Position numbers and translations under genes: made by a program. Source: a bacterium (GTDB lineage Bacteria > Chloroflexota > Anaerolineae > Caldilineales > Caldilineaceae). Taken from it: DNA of 64,000 nucleotides. The stretch lies in assembly GCA_016124945.1 (NCBI GenBank), contig WGMT01000011.1:1-64000 (forward strand), in the 5' to 3' direction. How positions within the stretch are numbered: position 1 is the first letter of the stretch; every line of letters starts with the position of its first letter. Below are positions 1 to 8,112 of this stretch, piece after piece. The notes below the pieces were generated by a model. That model did no database searches, was not told the origin of the DNA, and saw nothing but the letters and a program-made list of their open reading frames with translations.

Positions 1-26
1 GCAGTTTAGGCCAACTTGCGCAGCCC

Positions 27-55
27 TTGACTCAGGTAGACAACCCGACTACACT
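27..55 (+). promoter_or_regulatory. Possible sigma70-type promoter
   Basis: TTGACT at 27-32 and TACACT at 50-55 are separated by exactly 17 bases. It would give a leader of about 140 bases before the isomerase gene at 204. Seen by eye only, with no transcript data. Confidence 0.35.
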
Positions 56-145
56 CGGCACCGCCCCTGAGTCCGAAATATGCCCTCAGTTCCGCTCATT
101 CATTCGCTCTTTCTTTGTCAACATATTTCAGGACTTGACAATCGG

Positions 146-182
146 TCTATCGTCTATCGTCTATCGTCTATCGTCCGTCGTC
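146..182 (+). repeat. Tandem heptamer array (TCTATCG)
   Basis: Four TCTATCG units followed by TCCGTCG lie directly before the ribosome-binding site of the gene at 204. No inverted left arm is visible within the window. Its position matches the right arm of the two-armed elements found elsewhere in the window. Confidence 0.8.
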
Positions 183-203
183 ATTTCTAAAAGGAAAACA
201 CCT

Positions 204-1046
204 ATGCAACTCGGCTACATGACCTGGGGAATGCCAACTGTACCCGCCGACGTAGCGCTGCGCCATCTGGCCGAACTGGGCTACGACGGTGTGGAGATCA
301 CGGTAATCCCTGGCTACACCACCGACCTGGCACTGCTCGACGGTCCTGAGCGACGGCGCATCGCGCAATTGTTGAAGGATCTGAAACTGGCGCTGCCTGC
401 TGTGGCGGGCCACACGCCATTTTTGACCGACAGCGCCGAGCAGTACGTCGCCAACCTGGATCGGCTCAAACGCACTGTCGATCTCTGCGTCGACTGGGCG
501 CAGGACGACGGCCCGCCTGTCCTCGACACCACGGTAGGCGGTCAACCCGGCGAATGGGACGCACGCAAGCATCAACTTGTGGAACGCATCCAGGAACTGG
601 CCGAGTACGCGGCACAGCGTGGGGTCGTCCTGGCGATTGAGCACCACGTCGCCTCGATCCTCGACACACCGCAGATCGTGGTCGAACTCATCGATCTTGT
701 GGGACGCGACAACGTCAAAGTCAACTTCGACATCAGCCACTTCAACGTCATCGGCGTCCCCATCGAAGAATCGGTGGCGGCCGTCGCCCCACTGAGCGTC
801 CACACCCACATCAAAGACGAGCGCGGCCTCAAGCCCGACTACGAATTCCTCATCCCCGGCGAAGGCGTCTTCGATTACGTCGCCTTTCTCAAAGCCATGC
901 GCCGTCACGGCTACGAAGGCTTCATCTCGCCCGAAATCAGCATCATGGTACAGCGCCGCCCCAACTACGATCCGATGGACGCCGCCGCGGTGACCTATCG
1001 TGTTGTCGCCAAGGCGTTTGAAGACGCAGGGATCGAACGGAATTGA
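204..1046 (+). CDS. Sugar phosphate isomerase/epimerase family protein (TIM barrel)
   Basis: Predicted 280-residue xylose isomerase-like TIM-barrel protein (AP endonuclease 2 fold) of the type that isomerises or epimerises sugars, keto-sugars or inosose using a divalent metal. Likely metal ligands are E146, D176 (in NFDISHFNV), H202 (in HTHIKDE) and E244 (in PEIS), in the order usual for the family. The open frame extends upstream to 27, but ATG 204 is chosen because AAGGAAAA lies just before it and the family motif LGYMTWGMP begins right after. A close paralogue with the same spacing of these residues lies at 31242-32066. The Gfo/Idh oxidoreductase downstream suggests a shared sugar or inositol-type pathway; the substrate is not determinable here. 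Confidence 0.85.
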   Translation: MQLGYMTWGMPTVPADVALRHLAELGYDGVEITVIPGYTTDLALLDGPERRRIAQLLKDLKLALPAVAGHTPFLTDSAEQYVANLDRLKRTVDLCVDWAQDDGPPVLDTTVGGQPGEWDARKHQLVERIQELAEYAAQRGVVLAIEHHVASILDTPQIVVELIDLVGRDNVKVNFDISHFNVIGVPIEESVAAVAPLSVHTHIKDERGLKPDYEFLIPGEGVFDYVAFLKAMRRHGYEGFISPEISIMVQRRPNYDPMDAAAVTYRVVAKAFEDAGIERN

Positions 1047-1050
1047 CGAC

Positions 1051-1161
1051 GGACGACCGACGACGGACGACAGATCTCGCTGAGTGTGCTTCTTGTGCTA
1101 TTCAACGTAGTCAAATGACGGAACCGGCTTAACGAGACCTGTCGTCCGTCGTCCCTCGTCC
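1051..1161. repeat. Two-armed inverted heptamer element
   Basis: Arms 1051-1073 and 1139-1161 are inverted complements of 23 bases with two mismatches, built from GACGGAC-like units. They enclose a core of about 65 bases. It starts five bases after the upstream stop codon and ends 25 bases before the ribosome-binding site of the next gene (AAGGAG at 1186-1191). Confidence 0.85.
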
Positions 1162-1200
1162 AGCATCTATCCACCAAACCACACCAAGGAGACCCCACAC

Positions 1201-2460
1201 ATGCCCCAAATTCCTCTAGCCATCGTCGGTTGCGGCGGGATGGGACACCGCCATCTGTTTGGACTGGCCGAGTTGCAGCGCGCCGGGTTGTCACCGTTTG
1301 AACTGGTGGCGGCCTGCGATCCGGTGACGGACAACGCCAATTCGCTGGCCGACGAGGCAGCGACGTTGCTTGGCAAACGGCCCACCGTGGTGGCCAACTA
1401 CGACGAGATGGCTGCGCTTGGCATCGCCGCCGTGGACATCACCACCACGCCCCGCTTCCACCACACCCTCACCGTCGACGCCTTACAGCGTGGCTGGCAT
1501 GTGATGGTGGAAAAGCCTGCCGGCCTCACTGTGCGCGCCTGCAACCAGATGCGTACCGTCGCCCGCGACACAGGACTCGTGGTTAGCGTGGCCGAAAACT
1601 ACCGCCGCGATCCCGTCAACCGGCTGGCCAAAGCGCTCCTCGACGCCGGGGCCATCGGCACACCTCGCTTTATGATCCACCACAGCGGCGGCGGCAGCGA
1701 CCGCATGACCATCTCCGTCTGGCGCCATCAAAAGGATCAGAGCGGGGTGCTGCTGGATGTGGGTGTCCACTACGCCGACATGATGGAGTACTTCCTGGGC
1801 GAGATCACATCCGTCTACGCGCAGATGCGGCTACACGAGCCGATCCGCTACAATCCTGCCGGCGAGGGCAAGGAACCCACCTCCAACCCCGCAGGCGTCT
1901 ACGGCAAGTGGCAGCGGCAGATGCCCGCCCGCTTCGAAGCCACCGCCGACGACGCCGTCTACGCCACCCTCAATTTTGCTTCCGGCGCGGTGGCCCAGTA
2001 CATCGAAGACCACGCCATGCACGGCCAGGGCCTGTGGTCGCGCCAGATCCACGGCAGCAAAGGATCGTTTGATCTGCCCAACGACCGCAGCGGTCGCCCC
2101 ATCCGCATGACGGCCAACGGCGAAACCGTTGACGATGGCCGCCTGCTCGATCTCGTCCCTGACTTCCGGCTGGACGAAGCCACGTCCGCTCTCTTCGGCG
2201 GGGATCGCCTCTGGCGCTACGATTTCCCCTTCGAGCAGACGGATCGCAAACTTCTCGCCGTGGAATATGCCGAATTCGGCGAAGCCATTGCCGGGCAGCA
2301 CCCCGCCGAAGTGGACATCGAACAGGGCAGCCGCTCTGTGGCCGTCTCCTATGCGCTGATGGAATCGGGGCAGTCGGGTCAGATTGTCAACGTGGCGGAT
2401 GTGTTGGCGGAGCAGATTGGGGATTATCAGGCGTCGATCAATGTGAGTTTGGGGATTTAG
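1201..2460 (+). CDS. Gfo/Idh/MocA family oxidoreductase
   Basis: Predicted 419-residue NAD(P)-dependent dehydrogenase of the glucose-fructose oxidoreductase / inositol dehydrogenase family. The N-terminal Rossmann fold shows the dinucleotide loop IVGCGGMGHRH, and the EKPAG motif with its conserved lysine (K105) is present. The C-terminal half is the usual substrate-binding alpha/beta domain. ATG 1201 follows AAGGAG at 1186-1191. It is a little longer than typical members (330-390 residues). It follows the isomerase in the same direction, with a repeat element between them, so the two may share a pathway. Substrate unknown. Confidence 0.85.
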   Translation: MPQIPLAIVGCGGMGHRHLFGLAELQRAGLSPFELVAACDPVTDNANSLADEAATLLGKRPTVVANYDEMAALGIAAVDITTTPRFHHTLTVDALQRGWHVMVEKPAGLTVRACNQMRTVARDTGLVVSVAENYRRDPVNRLAKALLDAGAIGTPRFMIHHSGGGSDRMTISVWRHQKDQSGVLLDVGVHYADMMEYFLGEITSVYAQMRLHEPIRYNPAGEGKEPTSNPAGVYGKWQRQMPARFEATADDAVYATLNFASGAVAQYIEDHAMHGQGLWSRQIHGSKGSFDLPNDRSGRPIRMTANGETVDDGRLLDLVPDFRLDEATSALFGGDRLWRYDFPFEQTDRKLLAVEYAEFGEAIAGQHPAEVDIEQGSRSVAVSYALMESGQSGQIVNVADVLAEQIGDYQASINVSLGI

Positions 2461-2545
2461 AGAAGGTGATTGGGGATTGGTGACTGGGTGATTCGGGGAC
2501 CATCTTGCCCCAGTCTGGGATCACTGTGCCTGCGCGGCAACTGCT

Positions 2546-2575
2546 CCCTCCCCGTGGCAGTATCTACGGGGAGGG
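2546..2575 (+). terminator. GC-rich hairpin, possible terminator
   Basis: CCCTCCCCGT (2546-2555) and ACGGGGAGGG (2566-2575) are perfect 10-base inverted arms with a 10-base loop. No T-tract follows, so intrinsic termination is uncertain. Just upstream, 2468-2500 holds GATTGGG-like repeat units. Confidence 0.5.
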
Positions 2576-2633
2576 TTGGGGAGGGGTTCTAAAGCGGTGT
2601 GACAAACCAAAATCTATCACGACAGGAAACACC

Positions 2634-3569
2634 ATGACAAAGCTACACTTCGGCTGGCACATGCCCTCCTTTCCCATCGACGACAGCAGCGGCGCGGACT
2701 TCGTTGACCAGATCGGGGGCACGCTGGACGTGCTCGGCCACGTCTTCACCTCGGTGTGGGTAGACGATCATGTGCACCCGTGGGGGACGTTCGTGCCGCG
2801 GGAGACGCCTGCGCTGGAGTGTGCCACCACCATTGCCTACTTTGCGGCGCGCAACCCTGCGTTGACCTTCGGCAGCCTGGTCTTTTGCCAGTCGTATCGC
2901 AACCCGGCGCTGCTGGCCAAGATGGCGGCCAACCTGCAACTGCTCAGCGGTGGACGCTATATCTTCGGCATCGGTGCAGGCTGGTTCGAGGAAGAGTACC
3001 ACGCCTACGATTACGACTTTCCCCGCGCCGGGGTGCGGCTGGCCCAACTGGAGGAGACCGTCGAGATCGTCAAAGCGCTGTGGACGCAGACGCCGGCAAG
3101 CTACGCGGGCAAGCACTACAGCATCGAAGACGCCTACTGTGAGCCCAAACCGTCGCCGATCCCGCCCATCCTCATCGGCGGCGGCGGTGAACAGGTGACG
3201 CTTCGCATCGTGGCCAAACATGCCGACTGGTGGAACCTGCCCGGCGGCAGCGTAGACGTCTACGCCCACAAACTCGACGTGTTGCGCCGTCACTGTGACG
3301 AGGTGGGCCGCGACTACAACGAGATCGTCAAAAGCATCGCCCTCGAACTCATCGCCGTCGCCGAGGACGAAGTCACGGCGCGGCGGCAGGCGGCGGCGTC
3401 TCTCCACAATAGCCCCAACGCCCTCGTCGGCACACCGGAGCAGATCGCCGCGCAGATGCGTCCCTTCCTGGATCTGGGCGTCACCCATTTCATGTTGCGC
3501 TTCGCCGATTTTCCGAGAACTGAAGGGATTCGGTTGTTCGTCGAGAAGGTTGTGCCGATGGTGGGGTGA
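2634..3569 (+). CDS. LLM-class flavin/F420-dependent oxidoreductase
   Basis: Predicted 311-residue luciferase-like monooxygenase-family TIM-barrel enzyme using FMN or F420. Family features seen are the N-terminal HFGWHMPSF, the GIGAGWFEEEY segment around residues 115-125, and the C-terminal LVGTPEQIAAQM region. ATG 2634, after AGGAAA, is preferred over the in-frame upstream start at 2505, because residues upstream of it do not fit the family. A second LLM protein lies at 37372-38388. Substrate unknown. Confidence 0.8.
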   Translation: MTKLHFGWHMPSFPIDDSSGADFVDQIGGTLDVLGHVFTSVWVDDHVHPWGTFVPRETPALECATTIAYFAARNPALTFGSLVFCQSYRNPALLAKMAANLQLLSGGRYIFGIGAGWFEEEYHAYDYDFPRAGVRLAQLEETVEIVKALWTQTPASYAGKHYSIEDAYCEPKPSPIPPILIGGGGEQVTLRIVAKHADWWNLPGGSVDVYAHKLDVLRRHCDEVGRDYNEIVKSIALELIAVAEDEVTARRQAAASLHNSPNALVGTPEQIAAQMRPFLDLGVTHFMLRFADFPRTEGIRLFVEKVVPMVG

Positions 3570-3582
3570 GCCAGGCAGTCAA

Positions 3583-3765
3583 TTGATTGCAAGAGATTTC
3601 TCAAGAGAAGAGCAGAGAGATTTCACCATTCGCAAAGAGATTCTTTGGGAGTCTGAGAATGCGACTGATCAGGAGGTCAACCAGAAGGAAGTTGAGTATA
3701 TCTTGAAGTACAAAGCCAATGATCCTGTCATTGGATACAATCAGTGGCCAAAGTCACGTAAATAG
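3583..3765 (+). pseudogene. Uncharacterised short ORF or gene remnant
   Basis: An open frame of about 60 codons from TTG 3583 to the stop at 3763-3765, ending in VEYILKYKANDPVIGYNQWP. It is less GC-rich than the metabolic genes and has no convincing ribosome-binding site. The ordered ending suggests the tail of some protein, but I do not recognise the family. It may be a remnant carried with the neighbouring toxin-antitoxin module. Confidence 0.25.
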
Positions 3766-3777
3766 CGAAACTAGCTA

Positions 3778-3806
3778 TTGCCAAGATGTATCTTGTGGGA
3801 TACAAT
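3778..3806 (+). promoter_or_regulatory. Promoter and likely autoregulatory operator of HigB/HigA-like module
   Basis: TTGCCA at 3778-3783 and TACAAT at 3801-3806 are spaced by 17 bases. The inverted repeat TGTATC (3787-3792) / GATACA (3799-3804) lies over the spacer and -10 box, where antitoxin repressors usually bind. If the toxin starts at 3813 the transcript has almost no leader. Confidence 0.55.
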
Positions 3807-3812
3807 AGCCAT

Positions 3813-4121
3813 ATGTTTGAGATCAGCCAAACAGAGACCTACGAAAAATGGTTCACTCGATTGCGCGACCGCAATGCACGCGCTCGGATTGATGTGCGCA
3901 TTCGTCGGCTGGCTCTCGGGAATCCAGGTGATGTGAATGCGGTCGGTGGTGGCGTATCTGAGCTACGGATCGACTATGGTCCGGGCTATCGAGTGTACTA
4001 CATGCAACGAGGAAAGCAGTTGATCATTTTGTTGGCCGGTGGCGATAAGCGCACACAGTCGCAAGACATTGAAGCCGCTCAAGCATTGGCACATAGATTG
4101 GGAGATCGCAATGACCAGTGA
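3813..4121 (+). CDS. Type II toxin, RelE/HigB-like addiction-module killer protein
   Basis: Predicted 102-residue RelE-superfamily mRNA interferase of the probable addiction module killer group. Typical features are YEKWFTRLRDRNARARI near the N-terminus, the stretch LALGNPGDVNAVGGGVSELR, and the core YGPGYRVYYMQRG followed by LLAGGDKRTQ. The start at 3813 gives the usual family length; an in-frame ATG at 3786 lies within the promoter and is less likely. Its last 11 bases overlap the antitoxin gene, so the toxin is first in the operon. No truncation is visible, so it should be an active toxin held in check by the next gene. Confidence 0.88.
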   Translation: MFEISQTETYEKWFTRLRDRNARARIDVRIRRLALGNPGDVNAVGGGVSELRIDYGPGYRVYYMQRGKQLIILLAGGDKRTQSQDIEAAQALAHRLGDRNDQ

Positions 4122-4413
4122 AGATACAGTTCAAATCCGTCCATGGGATGTGGTTGACCACTTCGAAACTGAAGAGGATATGATCGCTTACCTAGACGCT
4201 GCCTTTGAAGATGGCGATCCGATTCTGATTGCTGCCGCACTGGGAGACGTTGCCCGCGCCAAGGGTATGTCTCAGATCGCTCGTGATGCTGGGGTAGGAC
4301 GTGAAAGTCTCTACAAATCACTTTCAACATCGGGCAATCCTGAGTTCTCGACTGTCCTGAAAGTGATGGATGCGTTGGGTCTACGTCTTCACGTGGGTCC
4401 GGCTCATCAATGA
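4111..4413 (+). CDS. Type II antitoxin, HigA-like addiction-module antidote
   Basis: Predicted 100-residue antidote protein with a C-terminal helix-turn-helix around residues 45-95 (GMSQIARDAGVGRESLYKSL, then a helix ending LKVMDALGLRL). It should neutralise the toxin at 3813-4121 and repress the promoter at 3778. ATG 4111 overlaps the toxin stop by 11 bases. Its own stop overlaps the next gene start as ATGA (4410-4413), so the downstream DUF5054 gene is probably translationally coupled to the toxin-antitoxin operon. Confidence 0.88.
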   Translation: MTSEDTVQIRPWDVVDHFETEEDMIAYLDAAFEDGDPILIAAALGDVARAKGMSQIARDAGVGRESLYKSLSTSGNPEFSTVLKVMDALGLRLHVGPAHQ

Positions 4414-6407
4414 CCACCCCCATCCAAACCCTCCACCTCATTTTTAAGACCCATCTCGATCTCGGCTTCACCCACTACGCTCGGGACGTGGCCCAGGAAT
4501 ACTTTACCCACTACTTCCCCCAGGCCATGCAGACGGCGCGGATCCAACGCGCCGAGGACCCGTCGCGCCGCTTTGTGTGGACGACGGCCTCCTGGCTCGT
4601 GGACGCGTATTTGGCGCAGGCGTCGCCCGCCCAGCGCCGCGACATCGAACAGGCCATCGAGGACGGCGACCTGATCTGGCACGGATTACCCTTTACGATG
4701 CACAGCGAACTGCTCGATCCTGCCCTCTTTCGCCACGGCTTGAGCATCGCCAAACGGCTGGATCAACGCTTCGGGCGGCAGACGATTGCGGCCAAGATGA
4801 CCGACGTCCCCGGCCACACACGGGGCATCGTGCCGCTGCTGGCCGAGGCCGGCATCGAATTCCTGCACATCGGTGTCAACGAGGCGTCGACGCCGCCCAA
4901 TGTGCCGCCCGTCTTTGTCTGGCGCGACGAGGAGACGCACAGCGAAATCACGGTGATGTACGTCCACGCCTACGGGGCCACGCAGAGCGCGCCCGGTATG
5001 GACGAGGCCATCGCCTTCGCCCACACCAACGACAACGCCGGCCCGCAGACGCCGGATCAGGTGCGCGACGCCTATGATCAACTCCGGGACGAGTATCCCA
5101 ACGCCAAAATCATCGCCTCGTCGCTCGACGGTTTCGCCCGCGCCCTGCGCCCGGTGAAAGCCAACCTGCCCGTCGTTACCGGCGAAATCGGGGACACCTG
5201 GATCCACGGCGCGGGGACCGACCCCAGCAAGCTTTCGGACTACCGTCTGCTGCGTCGCCTGCACCACCAGTGGACGGAGACCGGCGTCGCCCCCGCCACC
5301 ATCGACCCCGCCGCCTGGAACCGCTTCGCCGACACGCTGCTCTGCCTGCCTGAGCACACCTGGGGCATGGACGAAAAGACCCACCTCGACGACTACGTCC
5401 ACTACAACCGCGCCGACTTCGAGCAGGTGCGCCATACGCCGAAGTGGCAAGCCTTTGCCGCGTCGTGGACTGAGCAGCGCGCCTACGTAGACGCCGCCGT
5501 CGCCGCGCTGCAAGGGACGCCGCTCCATGCTGAAGCGAACGAAGCGTTGACCGATCACCGCGCCGAGCGCACACAGCGCCCCGTTCTCGACGGCTTCACG
5601 CCGATTTCGCCGTCCGCGCCGCTGCGCACGCCCCACTTCGACGTTGCTTTCGACGAGACCGGCGCCATTAACCATCTCGTCGACGCCGCGGGCAACGTTT
5701 GGGCCACACCGGCCAACGTCCTCGGTCTGCTGCGCTACCAGAGCTTCGACAACGACGACTACGAACGTTTCATGGACCAGTACCTGGATCGCTCCCATTG
5801 GTGGGGCATTCTGGATTTCTCTAAGCCCGGTTTGGAAAAGACGGATGCGATTTCGCAGTGGTGGTTGCCGTCGTTGCAGGGGACGTACCTCCGTCAAGGG
5901 GCCGGCGAATGGACCGTCCTCGCCCACCTGGCCTTCCCGCCGGACTCGACACAGCAGTTCGGCGCGCCTGCCGCGGCGTGGATCCGCTACACGTTTGGCG
6001 TCGACGTGCCACAGATTGGGGTGACCGTCCACTGGTTCGACAAGCCGGCCAACCGCCTGCCCGAAGCGTTCTGGCTCACCTTCAACCCTGCCGTGGACAA
6101 CCCCGACGCCTGGCAAATGCACAAGTTGGGCCAGTGGATCTCACCATTGGACGTCGTCGACCGCAGCAACCACGAATTGCACGCGATCGATGCCGTCCGC
6201 AATGGGGCGCTCAACCTCGAAACATGGGATGCCGCGCTCATGTCGCCCGGTTCACCCAGGTTGCTAAATTTCCAAAACAAAACGCCGGATCTCCAAGGTG
6301 GCGTGCATTTTAACCTCTACAACAATGTCTGGGGCACCAATTTCCCCATGTGGTTCGAGGACGATGCACGCTTCCGGTTTCGATTGTCGTTTGACCGACG
6401 AGGATAG
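4410..6407 (+). CDS. DUF5054 protein, GH38-like glycoside hydrolase
   Basis: Predicted 665-residue protein resembling DUF5054 family members, which share the N-terminal alpha-mannosidase (GH38) beta/alpha fold. The segment FKTHLDLGFTHYA near residue 15 carries the H-x-D metal-site signature, and KMTDVPGHTRG near residue 132 is in the position of the catalytic aspartate. The C-terminal half (after about residue 400) is beta-rich, as in GH38 C-terminal domains. No signal peptide is seen, so it is probably cytoplasmic. It starts with ATGA overlapping the antitoxin stop. It likely hydrolyses a glycan-derived oligosaccharide in this sugar-degradation region; specificity is unknown. Confidence 0.7.
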   Translation: MTTPIQTLHLIFKTHLDLGFTHYARDVAQEYFTHYFPQAMQTARIQRAEDPSRRFVWTTASWLVDAYLAQASPAQRRDIEQAIEDGDLIWHGLPFTMHSELLDPALFRHGLSIAKRLDQRFGRQTIAAKMTDVPGHTRGIVPLLAEAGIEFLHIGVNEASTPPNVPPVFVWRDEETHSEITVMYVHAYGATQSAPGMDEAIAFAHTNDNAGPQTPDQVRDAYDQLRDEYPNAKIIASSLDGFARALRPVKANLPVVTGEIGDTWIHGAGTDPSKLSDYRLLRRLHHQWTETGVAPATIDPAAWNRFADTLLCLPEHTWGMDEKTHLDDYVHYNRADFEQVRHTPKWQAFAASWTEQRAYVDAAVAALQGTPLHAEANEALTDHRAERTQRPVLDGFTPISPSAPLRTPHFDVAFDETGAINHLVDAAGNVWATPANVLGLLRYQSFDNDDYERFMDQYLDRSHWWGILDFSKPGLEKTDAISQWWLPSLQGTYLRQGAGEWTVLAHLAFPPDSTQQFGAPAAAWIRYTFGVDVPQIGVTVHWFDKPANRLPEAFWLTFNPAVDNPDAWQMHKLGQWISPLDVVDRSNHELHAIDAVRNGALNLETWDAALMSPGSPRLLNFQNKTPDLQGGVHFNLYNNVWGTNFPMWFEDDARFRFRLSFDRRG

Positions 6408-6409
6408 AT

Positions 6410-6500
6410 AGAACGCGGATTGAGCGGATTGGGCAGATTTCAGCGGATAAAACTAAAACATATCCGCTCTGATCCGCCCAATCCGCCCAATCCGCGTTCT
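6410..6500. repeat. Two-armed inverted GCGGATT element
   Basis: AGAACGCGGATT (6410-6421) pairs perfectly with 6489-6500, and AGCGGATA (6442-6449) pairs with TATCCGCT (6461-6468). GCGGATT-type units fill both arms. It begins just after the upstream stop codon and ends 35 bases before the next start codon. A partial direct repeat of GTTCTATTCTGC follows. Confidence 0.85.
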
Positions 6501-6534
6501 ATTCTGCAGCGTTCTATTCTGCTAGGAGTCTTCG

Positions 6535-7182
6535 ATGAATCTTCTGTTTGATCTGGACGGCACGCTCACCGAGCCGAAGACGGGCATCACCCGCTGCATC
6601 CAGTACGCGCTGGAACGGCTAGGACAGACGCCGCCGAGCGAAGCGGAATTGGTCGCCTACATCGGGCCGCCGCTGTCGCAGACGTTCGCCTCGTTTTTGG
6701 GCGACGGCGATCCTGTGCGCGTGGCGCAGGCGGTGACCTTCTACCGCGAACGCTTCTTAGAGGTGGGCATGTACGAGAACGAAGTCTTCGCGGGCATGGA
6801 CGAGACGCTGTCTACGCTGGTGGCGCAGGGACATCGCCTCTTTATCGCCACATCAAAGCCGCACTACTTTGCCACCAAGATCCTGGAGCACTTCGATCTG
6901 GCGCGCCACTTTGAGGCGATCCACGGCGCGGAGATGGACGGCACGCGCCAGGAGAAAGCCGATCTCATCGCCTACATTTTGCAGACGCAAGAACTGTCCG
7001 CGGCGCAGACAGTCATGATCGGCGACCGCAAACATGACATCCTGGGGGCCGTGGCAAATGGTGTCACCGCGATTGGGGTGCTGTGGGGGTACGGCTCCGC
7101 CGCGGAGTTGGCAGAGGCAGGGGCAGCCCACCTTGTCCAGGATCAACCATCGCTGCAACGGGTCATCCATAGCCAGGGCTAA
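6535..7182 (+). CDS. HAD-family hydrolase, phosphoglycolate-phosphatase-like
   Basis: Predicted 215-residue haloacid dehalogenase-superfamily phosphatase. Motif I is FDLDGTLTEP with catalytic D6 and D8, the motif II/III region contains IATSKPHYFA, and motif IV is MIGDRKHDILGA. A small helical cap sits between motifs I and II as in Gph/PGMB-type enzymes. ATG 6535 follows TAGGAG. It dephosphorylates small phosphorylated metabolites; the actual substrate is not identifiable. Confidence 0.85.
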   Translation: MNLLFDLDGTLTEPKTGITRCIQYALERLGQTPPSEAELVAYIGPPLSQTFASFLGDGDPVRVAQAVTFYRERFLEVGMYENEVFAGMDETLSTLVAQGHRLFIATSKPHYFATKILEHFDLARHFEAIHGAEMDGTRQEKADLIAYILQTQELSAAQTVMIGDRKHDILGAVANGVTAIGVLWGYGSAAELAEAGAAHLVQDQPSLQRVIHSQG

Positions 7183-7195
7183 GAAGGAGTGGTCT

Positions 7196-7585
7196 CTGTT
7201 TACCCAATATCTCAACACTGATCTCGTTTTGGTCTCCAAACAGCCGCTTTCTGCACTTTGTGCCGAGTTTGAACGAAGTTGTCATATCCTTTATCACGAA
7301 CGCAACGAAGACGGCAACTGGCAGGCTGTCATCGAAGCTGGTAAAGAGGGTAGTGAGTCAGCCGCGGAAGACATCACTGCACTGCTCATCGCCATTGCCG
7401 GACTTTCATCTGAGGGGCAGATACAGTGGGGTGAGTGCGAACGGCGTGAGTTCGATCTGGGCTTTGACGTCGGCGAAACGTGGACATTCAAGCACGAAGT
7501 GCCGTCGCTGCTGGTGCAGGGCATCGCTGCTGTGGGCTGCTCCTTTGTTGTGACAATTTATTCTTCGTCACCGGATAGTGAGTAG
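7196..7585 (+). CDS. Hypothetical protein with probable CTG start
   Basis: Open frame of about 129 residues beginning FTQYLNTDLVLVSKQPLSAL. AAGGAG at 7184-7189 lies six bases before an in-frame CTG at 7196, which fits as a rare start codon; no in-frame ATG, GTG or TTG lies in a better place. The sequence is acidic with no recognised domain or membrane segment. It follows the HAD gene by 13 bases. Its 3' end abuts the truncated toxin at 7582, so the C-terminal tail (SSSPDSE) may have been altered by that deletion. I do not recognise the family. Confidence 0.5.
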   Translation: MFTQYLNTDLVLVSKQPLSALCAEFERSCHILYHERNEDGNWQAVIEAGKEGSESAAEDITALLIAIAGLSSEGQIQWGECERREFDLGFDVGETWTFKHEVPSLLVQGIAAVGCSFVVTIYSSSPDSE

Positions 7586-7713
7586 CCGTCAACAACATCA
7601 AAGGCAACGATTACCGGCTTGTTGTACTGGCTGAATATCAGAAAGGCCGGTTGTTTATTCGCTTTGTCGGCACACATGCCCAGTATGACGGGATTGATCC
7701 TGCCGTGATCTGA
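7582..7713 (+). pseudogene. higB: Truncated HigB toxin (N-terminal half missing)
   Basis: Frame 7582-7713 encodes VNNIKGNDYRLVVLAEYQKG followed by a segment ending GTHAQYDGIDPAVI, the C-terminal half of HigB-type toxins (PF09907-like). Full toxins of this type have roughly 50 more residues before this point. An in-frame stop at 7579 and the end of the upstream gene at 7585 show that the N-terminal half has been deleted. The intact HigA-like antitoxin follows. This short frame has no start site of its own and is probably not translated into an active toxin. Confidence 0.7.
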
Positions 7714-7722
7714 GGTGACATT

Positions 7723-8112
7723 ATGACAATTCGCCCTATTCGCAATGAAGAAGATTATGAAACCGCGCTGGAGGAAATTCAGGCATTGTGGGACGCGGAA
7801 GAAGGCTCGCCGGAAGCAGATTTGCTCGATGTCTTGATGGTGCTGGTGGAAGCCTACGAAGCAGAACACTACCCTATCCCCGATCCAGATCCCATTGAGT
7901 TGATCCTACATGTGATGGACGCACGCGGCTTGACGCGCTACGATCTTGAGCCATATCTGGGATCTCGCGCCCGTGTCTCTGAGGTGCTGAACCGGCGCCG
8001 TCCACTCTCTTTGGCAATGATCCGAAAACTTCACACTGGGCTGCGATTGCCTACCGATATTCTTGTGCAACCCTATCCGCTCACCACAACCACAAAAATT
8101 TCACGTGATTGA
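7723..8112 (+). CDS. higA: HigA-type antitoxin / HTH transcriptional regulator
   Basis: Predicted 129-residue antitoxin. The N-terminal part reads PIRNEEDYETALEEIQALWD and VLVEAYEAEHYPIPDPDPIE as in HigA proteins. The C-terminal helix-turn-helix (about residues 65-115) contains LEPYLGSRARVSEVLNRRRP. It would normally neutralise the HigB toxin encoded just before it, but that toxin is truncated (7582-7713), so this is now an orphan antitoxin that may persist as a repressor. Its stop overlaps the next gene by 8 bases if that gene starts at GTG 8105. Confidence 0.85.
   Translation: MTIRPIRNEEDYETALEEIQALWDAEEGSPEADLLDVLMVLVEAYEAEHYPIPDPDPIELILHVMDARGLTRYDLEPYLGSRARVSEVLNRRRPLSLAMIRKLHTGLRLPTDILVQPYPLTTTTKISRD

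Noticed and set aside
27..203. An N-terminal extension of the first isomerase
   Set aside because: The extension translates the TCTATCG array, and ATG 204 has a ribosome-binding site and the family N-terminus.
4686..6122. A 478-codon minus-strand frame opposite the DUF5054 gene
   Set aside because: The plus-strand frame has a clear family match and codon pattern; the opposite frame is explained by high GC at third positions.
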